Part shown: one piece after another, positions 11,601 through 23,700 of the stretch | How the letters are laid out: every line of letters begins with the position of its first letter | How positions within the stretch are numbered: the first letter of the stretch is position 1 | Source of the DNA: Purpureocillium takamizusanense | Taxonomy: Eukaryota > Ascomycota > Sordariomycetes > Hypocreales > Ophiocordycipitaceae | NCBI RefSeq assembly: GCF_022605165.1 | Contig: NC_063070.1 | Location: 930,001-994,000 of the forward strand | DNA: 64,000 nucleotides | Direction: 5' to 3' | Position numbers and translations under genes: made by a program | The notes under the pieces: model-generated | Told to the model about the DNA's origin: nothing | Seen by the model: the letters and a program-made list of their open reading frames with translations, nothing else | Database searches by the model: none

Positions 11601-12216
11601 AGAACCTCATATTTGCCCGACATTTTGTAACAGCTCAATTTCAACGTAATATGAAGTTGAACTATGCGACGCGGCATCGCGCCCCCTCGCAGGTCCAGAC
11701 ATGACAGGGAGCGGTTCTTCGGTACGTCCTACTAACCAGGCTTGCACTTGATAGAGCTACTGAAGATCGACCTCGTTCAAGGCCGGTCCTGGTCTCGTCC
11801 GTCGGTCCTTCAATATCTTATAAATTGCCACGCCACTAAAACAGTTTAGAGTCTACGGTCATTTGGGCCTGAGTCCTAGAGCTGCCTAGAAGTTATGCAC
11901 TTGGATGGCTTTAGCATTGAGGTCACACAGCCTCTGCGCATACGGGATCTTCAAGGCCTCCAGCCTTGTTAATCTAAGCTTGATTTACAGACTTGTCTAT
12001 TCGGGGCAGCGACTCCGGAGCGGTGTCAAAGTTGCGGCCGTTACATGTAATGATCGTCCAAATACATGACCGAAGGTGAGGCTGTGGACAACTTCCACGC
12101 GTCGTGACGACTTGGCCAGAAGGCTTAAATACCGTAGTCATCCGTGATGAAGCTCACAATAATTCTGCAACTCAATTACAACTCACACACTTGACTATCA
12201 ACTTCTTTTCGTCATC

Positions 12217-13492
12217 ATGTTTCTCAAGGCCGTCATCGCCACCGCGATAGCTATCGCCCCGCTGTCTTCCGCCACGCCCGTCGATCGTGCCACTTCATCT
12301 AGGGTCATCGATGGGAGTTACATCATTAAGCTCAAGAAGAACGCCACCGCCGACTCCCACCTACAGTGGGTGAGCAGCATCCATGCTCGCAGCGCGGGAA
12401 GGGACATCTTCCCTGGCATTCAACGCGAGTATAACAGCCAGGCGTTCCGTGGCTACTGCGGCCACTTCGATCAAGATACTATTACCAAAATCAACAATAG
12501 CGCCGAGGTACACTTCCAGTATTGTGTTGCGCTGAATAGCGAGCGAGACTGACGTTAGAACCTCGCAGGTTGCTTATGTTGAGCAGGACCAGATCTGGTA
12601 CCTCGAGGACCCCTTGGTGGAGCGGACGCTCACCACGCAGAACGAGCCACCATGGGGTCTGGCGGCTATTTCCCACCGTGAGCCGGGCGCTACCAAGTAC
12701 GTGTACGACGAAGCGGCTGGCGAGGGCACCTTCGCCTACATTGTCGATAGTGGCATCCGGACCACGCATCAAGAATTCCAGGGCCGCGCCTCAACTGGCT
12801 GGACCGGCTATCCAGGGGACGAGTCGGACACGGTCGGCCACGGCACTCATGTTGCTGGCACTGTTGGCGGCGTGACCTTTGGCGTGGCCAAGAAGACGTC
12901 ACTCATCGGCGTCAAGGTCTTCCAGGGAAAATCTGCCTCTACTTCTATCATGATAGCTGGTTTCGACTGGGCCGTCAACGATATCACATCAAAAGGCCGC
13001 CAGAATAAGGCCGCCATCAACCTATCCCTCGGCGGTCCCAAGTCGCAGGCTTGGAACGATGCCATCGAGACGGCCTTTAACCAGGGTGTATTAAGCATCG
13101 TCGCAGCCGGCAACGATAAGGTAGACGCGTCCGACGTCTCCCCAGCCTCTGCGCCGAACGCCGTCACTGTTGGAGCCGTCGACAGCAACTGGGAGGTTGT
13201 TACCAACTGGCCTCGCGGTCAGGGTTCCAACTACGGCCAGGTTCTGGATCTCTTTGCCCCCGGCGATAATATTATGTCGGCCAGCAACGTCGGTGACTCC
13301 GAGAGTAGGCTTGACTCCGGTACCTCGATGGCCTGTCCTCATGTCACCGGTATGGCTTTGTATGCCATGTCCGTGAACGGCGTCCAGGGCGCCAAAGCCG
13401 TTTCTGAGCATCTGCTCAAGAATGCGGGCCAGAATGTTGTCAAGGGACCCCTACGCGGATCACCGAACCTCATGGCCAACCTCGGCAACTAA
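12217..13492 (+). CDS. Secreted subtilisin-like serine protease (S8, proteinase K type), 404 aa
   Basis: Extracellular endopeptidase. Exon 1 is 12217-12507 and exon 2 is 12569-13492, with a 61-nt intron. The protein has a signal peptide (about residues 1-19), an inhibitor-I9 propeptide (about 36-105, opening YIIKLKKNAT), and the S8 catalytic domain. The triad is visible: Asp157 in YIVDSGI, His188 in GHGTHVAGT, and Ser350 in SGTSMACPH. The oxyanion Asn lies in AAGNDK. The length of about 400 aa is usual for the proteinase K / cuticle-degrading protease group, which cuts host or substrate proteins outside the cell. No lesion seen; the propeptide and catalytic core are complete. The gene is flanked by long gene-poor DNA on both sides, as is common for accessory secreted proteases. 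Confidence 0.93.
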
Positions 13493-15693
13493 ACGGTGAG
13501 CAGTCATGGGCATGACGTGTCTTCATGTTGCCGGGTGCAGTCTGGTGGGGGCCTGCCTTGGCCCGTTGGTGTGGTTAGATATGGTCGGGAACTGTATTAT
13601 AGACCAAGCGTTAGAAAACATTGCGACATTGTGAGCACGTTGCGGAACATTTGGCTTGTTTTATGCTTCCGAGTGACGTTTATAGCCCTGCCGACGATTG
13701 TGATCCTGGCCTGATCGCCCGTGGGACATGAGCCTTGGCTGTGTTCTGCCCACTTACGCTGGAAAGTCAGCGGTGAGGTATCGCATCACACCATCTTCGG
13801 TCCTATGCCCTCCAGTTCTTGTACATGACTTGCACGCAGAAACGCTGTACCCCTCCACATCGACTTTAATCTATGTCGATGTGGATGTGGCTACGAATTT
13901 TAAGCCCGTAACCAACCGTGCTTTGTTCTCGGCCGCCGCGCGTCCTCCGGCCCCCTGGCTCTCCAAGTGGGCCAGAGACATTCGTATTCGGGCGCCCTTT
14001 CGAAGACTGCAACAATCAAGTATACCTATATGCTACTGGACTAACTAGGGAGTTTTATTTTACAGGATAGGATATATACGTAGCAGAAAGTAGTTGTGCC
14101 TCATGGTCATTATAGACATATCCCCCCGTGATTCGAGCGCTGCATCGTGAATCTGACATATAGACACACCGCCATTTCATGCATAACATCAGCGTCACGG
14201 CAAGGAAAACTGTACAATCCTACGAATCATCAAGAGATTCAGAAAGGTACTAATGATAACTTCAGCCTTGATGACAGAAGATGCACAACTGCCTTCATGA
14301 GCCCAATCGCGGGTCTAACAAACCCTGTACTCGGTCTTAACATTCATCGGAACGAAACGAAGGTTTTGGGGCCGCTTGACGCGCGAGGCGCGACACAGCG
14401 TGGGGTCCGTATCGACAAGAAGACATCAACGACGAGAAGGATGAAAAACGCCTCGTCTTACGACACTGCCCGCCACGTCACTGTCCATTACATGTACCAG
14501 GATTGTGAGCACATATATAGACTAGTCATTGGGGGACCGCTAGGGGTCCAGGACTGGAAGCGACGTCTTGCACACGTGCAGCTTTCGCACCAAGTTTCCT
14601 CAGGATAGAAAGATCAGAGACTGCCCCAGGGATGTACGCAGGATGATCACGAGTCAAGTCGAACCAAATATCAAGCCGCCACACCCCACCCTCTGTTCTG
14701 TGTCCCAATCAAGCCAAACTGCCTAATCACCCGCCGCCGACATGCATGATACGTGTGACTTACGCATCAAAGCGTTTCGGACAAAAATAACCTGTGTATT
14801 ATACCGAAATCATGGTATGCCCCCCAAGTTCGCCAATAACAACAAAGTCCATTGGACCGAATTTCTCCGTTGCATACCTTGGCGGTCTTTAGCCCGCACC
14901 CTTGTGAGACACTCTGGCCTGGAACATCATTGCATCTTTATAAAGGAGTGAAAGGTTGGGTGACGTGAGAAACCAGGCAACGCTTTATATTGCCACACTT
15001 TCAAGAACAGCACTGAAAAGCCGAGACCGCCCTTGCACCTCACGGAGCACTGCTAAGGATAAGTTGGCAGACTCTGTTGCAATGCGGTACACATTTGACC
15101 AACTATGCAAGCACCAACTATGCAGACGCTTGCTTGGAAGTAGCCGTGCTGCAGTTTTACAGTACATAGGTACTGTAATATTGTGCTAATATCTGCAGCA
15201 GCACCAGCCCTGATCCTTGACGCGAAGAGTTACCGGAACCTTCTCATTGCCTCCCTGTCTTCAATCCGAAGTGATCGACGCAATAGCTCGAGGCTCTGAA
15301 GCGAGTCATGGTCACCGTGAACGTCGCGGCGGACGGTGCCAGCCATCCAGATACCTACATGTAACGGCGCTTAGACACACGACTCAAACTTCCCATGAGG
15401 ACAGTCACTGTACGGCTGCTGCACGGAAGATGGCCTTGCAACACGATCGGGTGATGTCGGGATTTATCGGCTATTACACGCCAGCACGAACACTGCTCGT
15501 GCTGAGGCAGCTCCGGCGATACTGGTAAAGTACCAGTTTGTTCCAAACACATATAAGGGATCGGCTCTCCGAGCTCAAGTCCCTTCATATCAAGTCGGTG
15601 ATTGAAATTACTAACGAAACCACTTTTCCTACCATTACTCCTTCCAAACTACCGCAGGCATACTAGAATTCTCGTTGAAAGCCTCTTGTGACA
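13493..15693. other. Long intergenic stretch, no gene seen
   Basis: 2.2 kb without a supported gene. The longest frame (14147-14608, plus) has no recognisable motif, poor start context and no secretion signal. Short TATATA tracts occur (about 14070, 14515). The last 150 bases are the promoter of the caspase-like gene. No tRNA or inverted repeat noticed. Confidence 0.3.
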
Positions 15694-17397
15694 ATGTACG
15701 TCTACGTCGGAAAGCTTGACTGGCAGAAGTACGCACAGAATGAATGTATAACGCTCGTCTTTCATTCGGGTGTTGCCCTCCTGGATCCCGTTTCCCTTTA
15801 CTGGCAGTGGACAATCGATGGTCAGGACGTTGTGAAGAAGAACCACATAGAGCATGCCTTGATTACCACCGTATCCAAGGCAACCAGCGACTACGTTATA
15901 CGATTCGCCACCTACTACAGCTTTGAGGCAACAATTTCATCCGATTTTGCTTTTATTACTCTCACGATGTCGGATCCCAAAGGAACCACGTCAAAAGCCA
16001 GGCTCTCTCTGGAGTACGCGGACCTCAGCCGAATTCCATCAGCGCAGGTTTTCACGGGAAAGATCGCCTGGTCCGAATTTAGCGTCAATGAGATGGCCAG
16101 TCTTATTGTGCCTGGTGAGATAGGCAACGGCGAGCCGATTATCCTGAGCCATCAGTGGACCAAGGACGGCTCGGGGAATCCAAAAGTCAAACACGTCGTC
16201 AAGGGTACCATGAGAGACGTCGTTCCCGGCATCGGCAATAGCATAAGCGGTAAGTTTGACGATGGTTATTACAAGTACGACTTTCGACTCGGCACACCAG
16301 AGGTATGGCTTAGTATGACGGATCCATCTGGGGTAGCCGCACCAACCGGGCAGCATCAGCTTTGGCAGACTGACAGCAGGGATCTTGGTATCAAGAAGGT
16401 ACAAAAGCCCCATCTACTGTGCTTCCTATCTGCTGCTTACATGGATAAGGCTTTGATCGTGCGCTTCAACACGGGCATGGATACCGGCATATTCAAGATC
16501 AAAGATATGCTACTCAAGCACCTGGGCTTCGCCGACAAGGACATCCAAATCTCTTACTTTGACATAGACCCGCCTAATGGGCCTAGAAAGGCCACGTTGT
16601 GGCAGGAACCTCCGACGGTGGCGAATTTCAAGGCACGATTCACCGAGCTCTGCAAAAGCGCACGCCCTGGCGACGTTCGATTCGTCTATATAGACGCGCA
16701 CGGGACTACCTTTCCCGATGCTGAAAACTCTGGAGAAGTGGATGACAACGACGAGGGTTGGGTTCTTGCAGAAAACGATGATGGCACTCGGAAGGCAATA
16801 CTCTCAGACGACTGGTTGGGACAAGCCATCCGTGAAGTACATTTCGACTGGTCGAGCACCCATCTTGGAAGACGAATTGCTGATCAAAGATTTCAATAGA
16901 ATCTTGCCAAGGGAGCCAATCTCACGATCCTGACATCATCTTGCATGGGCGGCGGAATGCTCGACACACACAGAAAGACGCCAGGGATCCTCCTCGCTGG
17001 CTGTCATGAGACCCAGTTTAACGTCAAAGCGTTGAAGGGCATGGACCCGTGGATAATTGGTATAACAACCTGCATCAAGAACCACGTACGCCGCAAACGG
17101 GGCATGCCAACGTATGCGACGATTTATAGCGAGGCAAAGAACTTTATTCGCGCGCAGTTGGCCAACGGTCAGCTCGGCCCTCGGTACAAAGGTCCCAGCC
17201 CGAAGGAGTGGGAGCCCATACCCCGAAATGCAAACGACCATACTAGCAACCAAGATCCTCAGATGGTCTACGACAGCGGTTACATCGACCCCGATCAAGA
17301 GCGGTTCCTTTGCCCATTTGCAGCTTGGAACAGTGGGGAGGCGAACGGAGGACTTGCCCGCTTTCCGAAAGACGAGTATGCCCATAGTGAGCTCTAG
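15694..17397 (+). CDS. Caspase-like (C14-type) protein with duplicated N-terminal domain, 546 aa
   Basis: Probable cysteine peptidase of the caspase/metacaspase fold, cytosolic (no signal peptide). Exon 1 is 15694-16836 and exon 2 is 16900-17397. The 63-nt intron is a multiple of three and carries the only in-frame stop (TAG at 16897), with a CTGAT branch. Residues 1-225 are two tandem copies of one domain: VGKLDWQKYAQNE / TGKIAWSEFSVNE, LYWQWTIDG / LSHQWTKDG, and LTMSDPKGTT / LSMTDPSGVA. The C-terminal half has the p20-like core. His336 lies in VYIDAHGT and Cys396 in ILTSSCMGGG, then ILLAGCHETQFN follows as in caspase-fold proteins. In fungi such domains often belong to cell-death or NLR-linked systems, but no NLR gene lies nearby here. 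The identity of the N-terminal domain is unknown to me; the repeated W and N-E positions suggest a beta-sandwich. Confidence 0.75.
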
Positions 17398-18755
17398 TCA
17401 TTGATTCAATAGTAATGACATTTGCGATTGAATTGGATCACGAACTCGGTGGCATGGATCATACCTGCGCGTATGCTATATATAACTAGCTTGGCTCGTG
17501 TGGGTCTCGACGGTGGCTCTCGGGTCTCGACCAAACATGAAGTCCACGAACATGGAGCTCGCTCAATCAGGCGCTCTCGTCCCTTTCCTGGGTTTGGCGT
17601 CATTTCTTCCTTCCTTCTCCACTGTTGGGATACTCGTTGCAGTTCCTCAGCTAGTTTTCAACACACTCAGTCGAGACCGTCACACTTTCTTCAAGCTCTC
17701 TTTTCCGTGCGCACCATTGGTTGTGATCAATGGCTCGAGGTCAAAGTTCCAAGAGGAGCATTCTGAGAGGACGAAGTTCGTGTCTTGCCTCCTCTGCGCC
17801 TCGCCGCTGCTGCCCTTTCCCCCATTCCGCCTCCGGAAGGCCCTTCGTGTGAGTGCCTCCCTCTCGGCGTCCCCATTAGCCCGAGCTCTCCCTCCTTTGC
17901 TCCTTGTTCCTTCTCAGTCGCGTGCTGTTCTAGGCCCTGTCCTCTGTTTTGACGTCCCCTCTCGCGGCTGCTTCCGCTTTGCTACTAGTGCCGCCAATTC
18001 CGTTTCCACTTGTGCTCTTCGCTGCATCAGACGGTGCCACTTGTCATTGATATCGGACATTCAAGGGTAATTATTGGGTGGATCGGGGATCGGAACCCAT
18101 TGATTCAACGTGAGATTGCCATTACTTGACAATGTAAAGATAGCCCAGAATCCGCTTCCAGTCTCTAAGCCCATCCCAGCATCAAATCCAGTGTCGCACG
18201 ACACGAATGCGGAGCTCGCTTATGACCGGGCGAAAGATGCCCTCTAAATCGGGCAAAGAAACTATCTCGGTCTATCTCATGGAGTGAACGCTGCACGTGA
18301 TGAGACCATATAACTACTAGTTGCTGCCAGCTACTGTTTATGAGTGAGCGACTTGATCTTGACATCCAGTTTCGTCGATATCTCACCGGATCCCAGGTCC
18401 CACCCATGAGATGACAGTAAAATGTCGCAAGAACAACTAATTTGGCTTGCTAGGATCTTTCTGGGGAACGCCGGTCCTGCAGGGGTGTGGTGGGGTGGGC
18501 GCAGGCGTTGTCGAGCAAGTTGATTACCTGATTACTTGCTCAGTCCCTCGTTGCTCTCTAGTCAGATAGTCAGATACACGACACAAAAGGCTTCAAGAGT
18601 CCAAAGATGTCTCGGTACCATGACCTGGCCGATTTCCAGTCACCTTTGTCCCTTCACATGCATCCATCCCATACCTTCATGTTCTTTTCGCTCCCAACTC
18701 CGAGTTTCGCCTTGGTGTCTTCTCTCTTGCCCAGGTTCAAGCTCCTCACCGCATC
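17398..18755. other. Intergenic; promoter of the siderophore transporter
   Basis: A plus frame at 17498-18070 (190 codons) is Ser/Leu/Pro-rich with no motif and is not called. The 3' part is the upstream region of the transporter and is pyrimidine-rich, as is usual for fungal promoters. It contains GATA cores, listed separately. Confidence 0.35.
18562..18577 (+). promoter_or_regulatory. Tandem GATA sites upstream of the siderophore transporter
   Basis: Two TCAGATA units abut (TCAGATAGTCAGATAC), about 180 bases before the ATG. Fungal siderophore genes are typically repressed under iron sufficiency by a GATA factor (SreA/SRE/Urbs1) that binds sites of the ATCWGATAA type. These match the WGATA core but not the full consensus. 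Regulatory role inferred from position and gene function only. Confidence 0.3.
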
Positions 18756-20495
18756 ATGGACCCGGTCCAGCACACAGCGGCACCAGGGCCGCCCGGCGGA
18801 GACGTCGAGAAGGACCAGGAAAAAGCAGTCCACGACCTGACAAGCGAGCTCGGATCTCCGGACGACATCCAAGTCCAACCCGGCGTCCAAAGAGTCGAAG
18901 CCATCGCTACCGTCTGGTCCCTTGCCTCTCTGATAGCCGCCTACATCCTCATCTGGATCGTCTACTTTGTCATGCTCATGACGCAGGCCTCCTCCAACGC
19001 ACTCATTCCCTTCGTGACATCGGCCTTTCAGTCTCATTCTCTGACGCCGACGGTTACCATCCTCAGCAGCGTCTTCGGCGGGGTGTGTAATCTTACCGTC
19101 GCCAAGATCCTCGACATCTCCGGACGCCCGCAAGGTTACGCGCTCAGCCTCTTCATCACGACGATCGGGCTTGTCATGATGGCGGCGACGACGAAAGTGG
19201 AAATGTACGCCGCCGCACAGGTGTTCTGGCAGGTCGGCAACAACGCCCTTCTCTACAGCGTCAACATCTTGGTCGCGGATACGACTGGCCTGCGCAACCG
19301 TGGGCTGATGACGGCGTTGACAGCCTCGCCGAACATCATCACTACGTGGCTGGGGGGTCCCATCTCGGAAGCTTTCCTCAAAGGCCCTGGCTGGCAGTGG
19401 TGCTTTGGAACCCTGTCAATCATTGTCCCCGTCCTATGCTCCCCCCTGTTTGTCCTCCTCATGTGGAACTACCGCAAGGCCAAGGAGCAGGGCATCGTCA
19501 GGGCCGAAAAGAGCTCCAAGGGCATTGGAGAAACAGTCCTCTACTACGCCCGCGAGTTTGACGCCGTCGGCCTCCTTCTGCTGTCCGCCGGCCTTGCTCT
19601 GTTCCTCTTACCGTTCAACCTCTATACGCTACAGCCCCTGGGTTGGAAGTCCCCGCTCATCATCTCTCTCCTGGTCCTTGGCATCGCCCTCATTATCGCG
19701 TTCGCCCTGTGGGAACAATTTTTTGCGCCTGTCACGTTTATCCCTTTCTCTCTGCTAGTCGATCGCAACATGGTCGGCGCGTGCATCCTCGGAACCGTTC
19801 TCTTCATCAGCTACTTCTGCTGGTTCAGCCTCTTTAGCTCCTTTCTCCAGGTTGTCAATGACCTGACCGTCACCGAGGCCAGTTACGTTGTGCAGATCTA
19901 CGGCCTCGGCGGCAGCCTATCTGCCATCGCTACTGGCGTCGCTATACGATATACCGGGCGTTACAAGACCGTCACGCTTGGAGCTATACCAATCTATGTC
20001 CTCTTCATGGGCCTCATGATTTACTTTCGTCATTCAGACATGAGCATCGGCTACATCATCATGTGCCAGATCTTCCTCTCTTTCGCGTCAGGGGTCATTA
20101 TGATCACCCCCCAAATTGCGGCCATGTCCGCCGTGACTCATCAGCACATTGCTGCCGTCATGGCCATTCTGTCCATGTTCTCGTCTATCGGCGGCGCAAT
20201 AGGTGCAACGGTTGCCGGTGCAATCTGGCAGTCCGTCTTCCCGGCCAAGCTTGTCGAATACCTGCCGGTAGAAGAGCAGGCGAACCTTCTCAGCATTGTC
20301 GGCATGCTCGAGGTCCAGCTCAGCTACCCTGTTGGAACACCCGCCCGGATTGCGATTCAACGTGCCTACTCTGATGCACAGGCAATGATGTTGACTGCCG
20401 GCACGGCTATCTGGGTTGTGGGTTTTGCTGCAGTGGCCATCTGGAGGAACACCGACGTTCGGGACACGAAGCAGGTCAAGGGGCATGTTATTTAG
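18756..20495 (+). CDS. MFS siderophore-iron transporter (SIT/Mir family), 579 aa
   Basis: Plasma-membrane uptake of ferric siderophores. A single exon of 579 codons begins MDPVQHTAAPG. A 55-residue cytosolic N-terminus is followed by about 14 hydrophobic segments, as in the fungal siderophore branch of the major facilitator superfamily. Family-like segments are LTVAKILDISGRPQG after TM2, ILVADTTGLRNRG in the middle of the N-half, and DAVGLLLLSAGLALFLLPFNLY in the centre, which is very typical of Sit1/MirA/MirB. The length matches (570-620 aa). No intron, no lesion. No siderophore synthase lies in the window, so the substrate (own or foreign siderophore) cannot be told. Confidence 0.88.
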   Translation: MDPVQHTAAPGPPGGDVEKDQEKAVHDLTSELGSPDDIQVQPGVQRVEAIATVWSLASLIAAYILIWIVYFVMLMTQASSNALIPFVTSAFQSHSLTPTVTILSSVFGGVCNLTVAKILDISGRPQGYALSLFITTIGLVMMAATTKVEMYAAAQVFWQVGNNALLYSVNILVADTTGLRNRGLMTALTASPNIITTWLGGPISEAFLKGPGWQWCFGTLSIIVPVLCSPLFVLLMWNYRKAKEQGIVRAEKSSKGIGETVLYYAREFDAVGLLLLSAGLALFLLPFNLYTLQPLGWKSPLIISLLVLGIALIIAFALWEQFFAPVTFIPFSLLVDRNMVGACILGTVLFISYFCWFSLFSSFLQVVNDLTVTEASYVVQIYGLGGSLSAIATGVAIRYTGRYKTVTLGAIPIYVLFMGLMIYFRHSDMSIGYIIMCQIFLSFASGVIMITPQIAAMSAVTHQHIAAVMAILSMFSSIGGAIGATVAGAIWQSVFPAKLVEYLPVEEQANLLSIVGMLEVQLSYPVGTPARIAIQRAYSDAQAMMLTAGTAIWVVGFAAVAIWRNTDVRDTKQVKGHVI

Positions 20496-20755
20496 ACCGT
20501 TCTGGGCTGTATTAAACCGTATCCTTTAATCAACTCACAACTCCACCACTGAAGCCTGACGCCCAACTTTGCCACAGACACCTCCCTCTGTGGACGGCGT
20601 CGGGTCGCGATCGCAATATCACGGAGCCCAAGATTACAAATTGCAAGGTGGCAAGCAAACACCAGGCGGGAAGGGGCAAAGCTAAACGCGCTCATTAATC
20701 CAAACACTGACTTGTATTCAACATTGGCTTCCCGCGGCCCCTTGACCATTGACCT

Positions 20756-23700
20756 CTACGAATCAAGGTCTTGGCTGGTGAGAAGCACTCCTTCCAACAG
20801 CCTGCCCAAATGGGTCTTCTCTATATCCCGACCCGATCGCAGGACCTGCGTCATCAATACCTTCAAGAACCGAACGGGACTTTCCCTGAATATGCTAGAC
20901 GCGTCGCGACCTGGAGGGTGATCCTCTGGCTCGATGAACCCGTCTGGTCCGACCCGCCGCCCCCCGGACGTTGCCTCGTGTGCCAAGCACAAAAAGTCGC
21001 AGACACTCACATACTGGTCGTAGGAGTCGAAGTAGTGTTGTCCGGAAAACAGCATGAGTTCAATCCTGATACGCACCGGGATTGGGTGAAAGGGCACGGG
21101 GGCGGACGGTATCGTGTACAAATCCAAGTTGTCGAGTGGTCTGAGTACCTGGTTCGTCCGTGGGGCGAAAAGGTGCAGCGTCACTGCTTTCGACGCCCCA
21201 ATCTCCGTCATCAGCTCGTTGGCCTCGAATGGGCTGAGAATGACAAAGGTCGTCTTGCGGTCGCTGAGAACCCATTGCACGGGCCGGACGTAGCTGTCCA
21301 TGCAGAATCCGGCAGCTGGTGTTGGAATGACGGTTCTCTCAAAGTCTTTGGTGACCAGCAGTGCTTGAGGGAAGTGGTCGAGATCTAGGTGCGCCGATGC
21401 ACTTGTTCGCCTGAAGACATCAAAAGCCAATGCAAAGGCCTCGTCTCTTGTTCCTTCATCGATAATACCGGTCTGGACGAACTTGCGCACGGCGTTATGG
21501 ACAGCATGCTTTGCGGGGTTAGCAGGACGAGGCCGTTCGAGTTGTCGCTCCTGTTCAATCTCTGGCGCGAGCTCGCGCTCCTGCTCCTCCTGCAGTCTGC
21601 TCGAGGAAATCTCCGTTTCTCCGTAAAGCTCGCATCTTTGTACGACTTGGTCGAGAATGGCTTGGTCGGTGGGGGCCTCGGTGGCTTCTGATATGCGGCT
21701 ACGGTCCGCGTGATTTGGGCGATACCGTACTTCAAGACTCTGAGCCTCGTCCTCCAGGAAATCCTTCGCCGTGTCACCATGAACCAGGAGCCCCCCATCC
21801 TCGCGCTCAATAGTCTCCCAGAGACTTTTGTTTCGCGCAAAGGTTTTGCCTTGAGTCGCCCATAAGGGTATTGACCGGCTGGTGTCGGCCCAGGTGCCTT
21901 GGATGGCCCATTCCAGTACGTTTCCCACGGTGATCGGTCCGTCTTTGGCGGCGGCGGCGGCCATGTCCCTCATCTTGGTCTCGATCTCTTCCGGTACACA
22001 GAACACGACGGATTGGCCGAAGCCAAGTTTGCGCATGCGCATGCAGGCTGTTACCAGTCAGTCAACAAGGTTCAAAGACGCGCAGGCATCAGCGACTAAC
22101 CTTGAATAAGACGGTCCTTTGTCAGGTCCGCACCTAGAGTGACCGCAGCTCGGTAGTCAGAGGGTAGGCGGAGGTCGATTCCCCTTGTGTGCGCCTCGTC
22201 GAGGAAGACGACGCAGCGACCCAAGCGTCCCCCAAACGGCGAGACGGCCAGCAGCTCCACCTGCCCACGGCGATCCAAGACACAAATATGGTCATCGTTA
22301 TTGCAGTAGACGACGGCTTCAATGTCGTCGCGGCCATCCGTAGCCTTCAACCATTCGTGCGCAAACTGCTCGTTTGTCATGTCGAGCACCAGAGCACCAA
22401 CGTCTAAGACGACCCGAACCTCGGGGCTCATCTTCACTATGAGCTGCAACAGTGCTTGCCCTCTGCAGATGCCCGGTAGGCCTTCTTCGCACAGAGACGC
22501 CACGGAATTTTCCGGACGTAAAAGGTGCTCCAGAACCAAAGCGTTGGTATGCTTTTGGCTGGGTAGTTCGAGTTGTACGATCGGCGTGGGGAGGACATGC
22601 TGGGAATCGTTGGTCCCACTGAAGCCGGTCAGGGGCTGCTGTCGAGGAGTCGCGAGGTCCCAGCCGCTGGCCGACAGTTTGTGAGGGAATTCTTTCATCT
22701 CCAGCGGGAAAACGAAATGGGAGAGAAAGTAATCGACGGCACCTTTTGAGCGCCTGAAGGAAGGGAATACATCCCTGAAGCACTGCTCCCGGTCGCGAAG
22801 ATTGATGCTCCTGGGGTGATGGAACGACTCACGAAGGCCGTCACTAGTCGCGACCCATGCCTTGTACTCCAAGTCCACCTGGTCTGATCGGAGGAGAAGA
22901 TCCAGGGACATGGTCAGGTCTTCGTCGCCCAAGCCGCCGTAATAGTACGACAGGCAAGTCAGGCAGACGACGACATCCGGGTGGCTGAACTCGGAGCGAA
23001 GGCTCGGACTGTCTTTGGCACGGTAGGGAACCGCCAGTCTTGTGCTGGGCTTCCGTGCCGGATCAAGCCCGTAGTTGACACGCCATCGCTTTTGGCCGAA
23101 TACAAATCTCAGGATCCCTCCAGCGAAGAGCCCGCGGAGAAAAAGGACGTTGTTCTTGAATCGCGTCCAAAATGGACCGCTTTCCACTTCCGTAGTAGTC
23201 TTGACTGGGGGGTTGGGATTCATGATGTAGTCTTGGATCCTGGATCTCATGTCCTCGCTCTGTCGTGCAATTGGAAAGTTCTGGAAGCCTAGTTCGCAGA
23301 TTTCGGCAACGCTCCGGAGAAGGATGCCATCACCAGCTGCGCTGCTGAGGAATCGTGTAAGCGGGAAGGAAGCTCGCGATTCCTCATCAAACTCCAGTCC
23401 TTGCGCAGACTCAGCCTTGGCCCGACGCGCGTACTTGACGATGATGCCCAGAACCAGCTGAATGACCGCCCATCGCTCTGGGCCGTGTTCGACCGTGCGT
23501 TGGTCGCCGATGGTGTAGACGAGCTCAAATTTTGTTGAGAAGTTCTCGTCGCTCTCGTCGACAATGTCTCGTGCTCCAAGGTTGAGCAATTTGAGCAGAT
23601 GCCACAACGTTCTGGCCAAACCTTTTTCTCCCCGAATTGCCGTCTCCACGGCGAGGAGTTGAAATGACAGCACATGCTCGGGCTGCACGACCATGACACC

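Larger units (their letters stand above)
8380..12216. other. Gene-poor interval with coding remnants
   Basis: Apart from the two remnants listed separately (8795-9471 and 10628-11600), I see no supported gene. 9600-10600 and 11700-12200 contain no long frame, tRNA or clear repeat. The last 100 bases are the promoter of the subtilase gene, with a TTAAATA element at about 12124. Confidence 0.3.

Noticed and set aside
14147..14608. 153-codon plus frame between subtilase and caspase-like genes
   Set aside because: No motif and no start context; composition like intergenic DNA.
16837..16899. In-frame stop (TAG, 16897) as evidence that the caspase-like gene is truncated
   Set aside because: It lies in a 63-nt GT-AG intron with a CTGAT branch; removing it restores the frame up to the catalytic Cys.
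17498..18070. 190-codon plus frame
   Set aside because: Ser/Leu/Pro-rich, no motif, no signal peptide, lies in a pyrimidine-rich promoter region.
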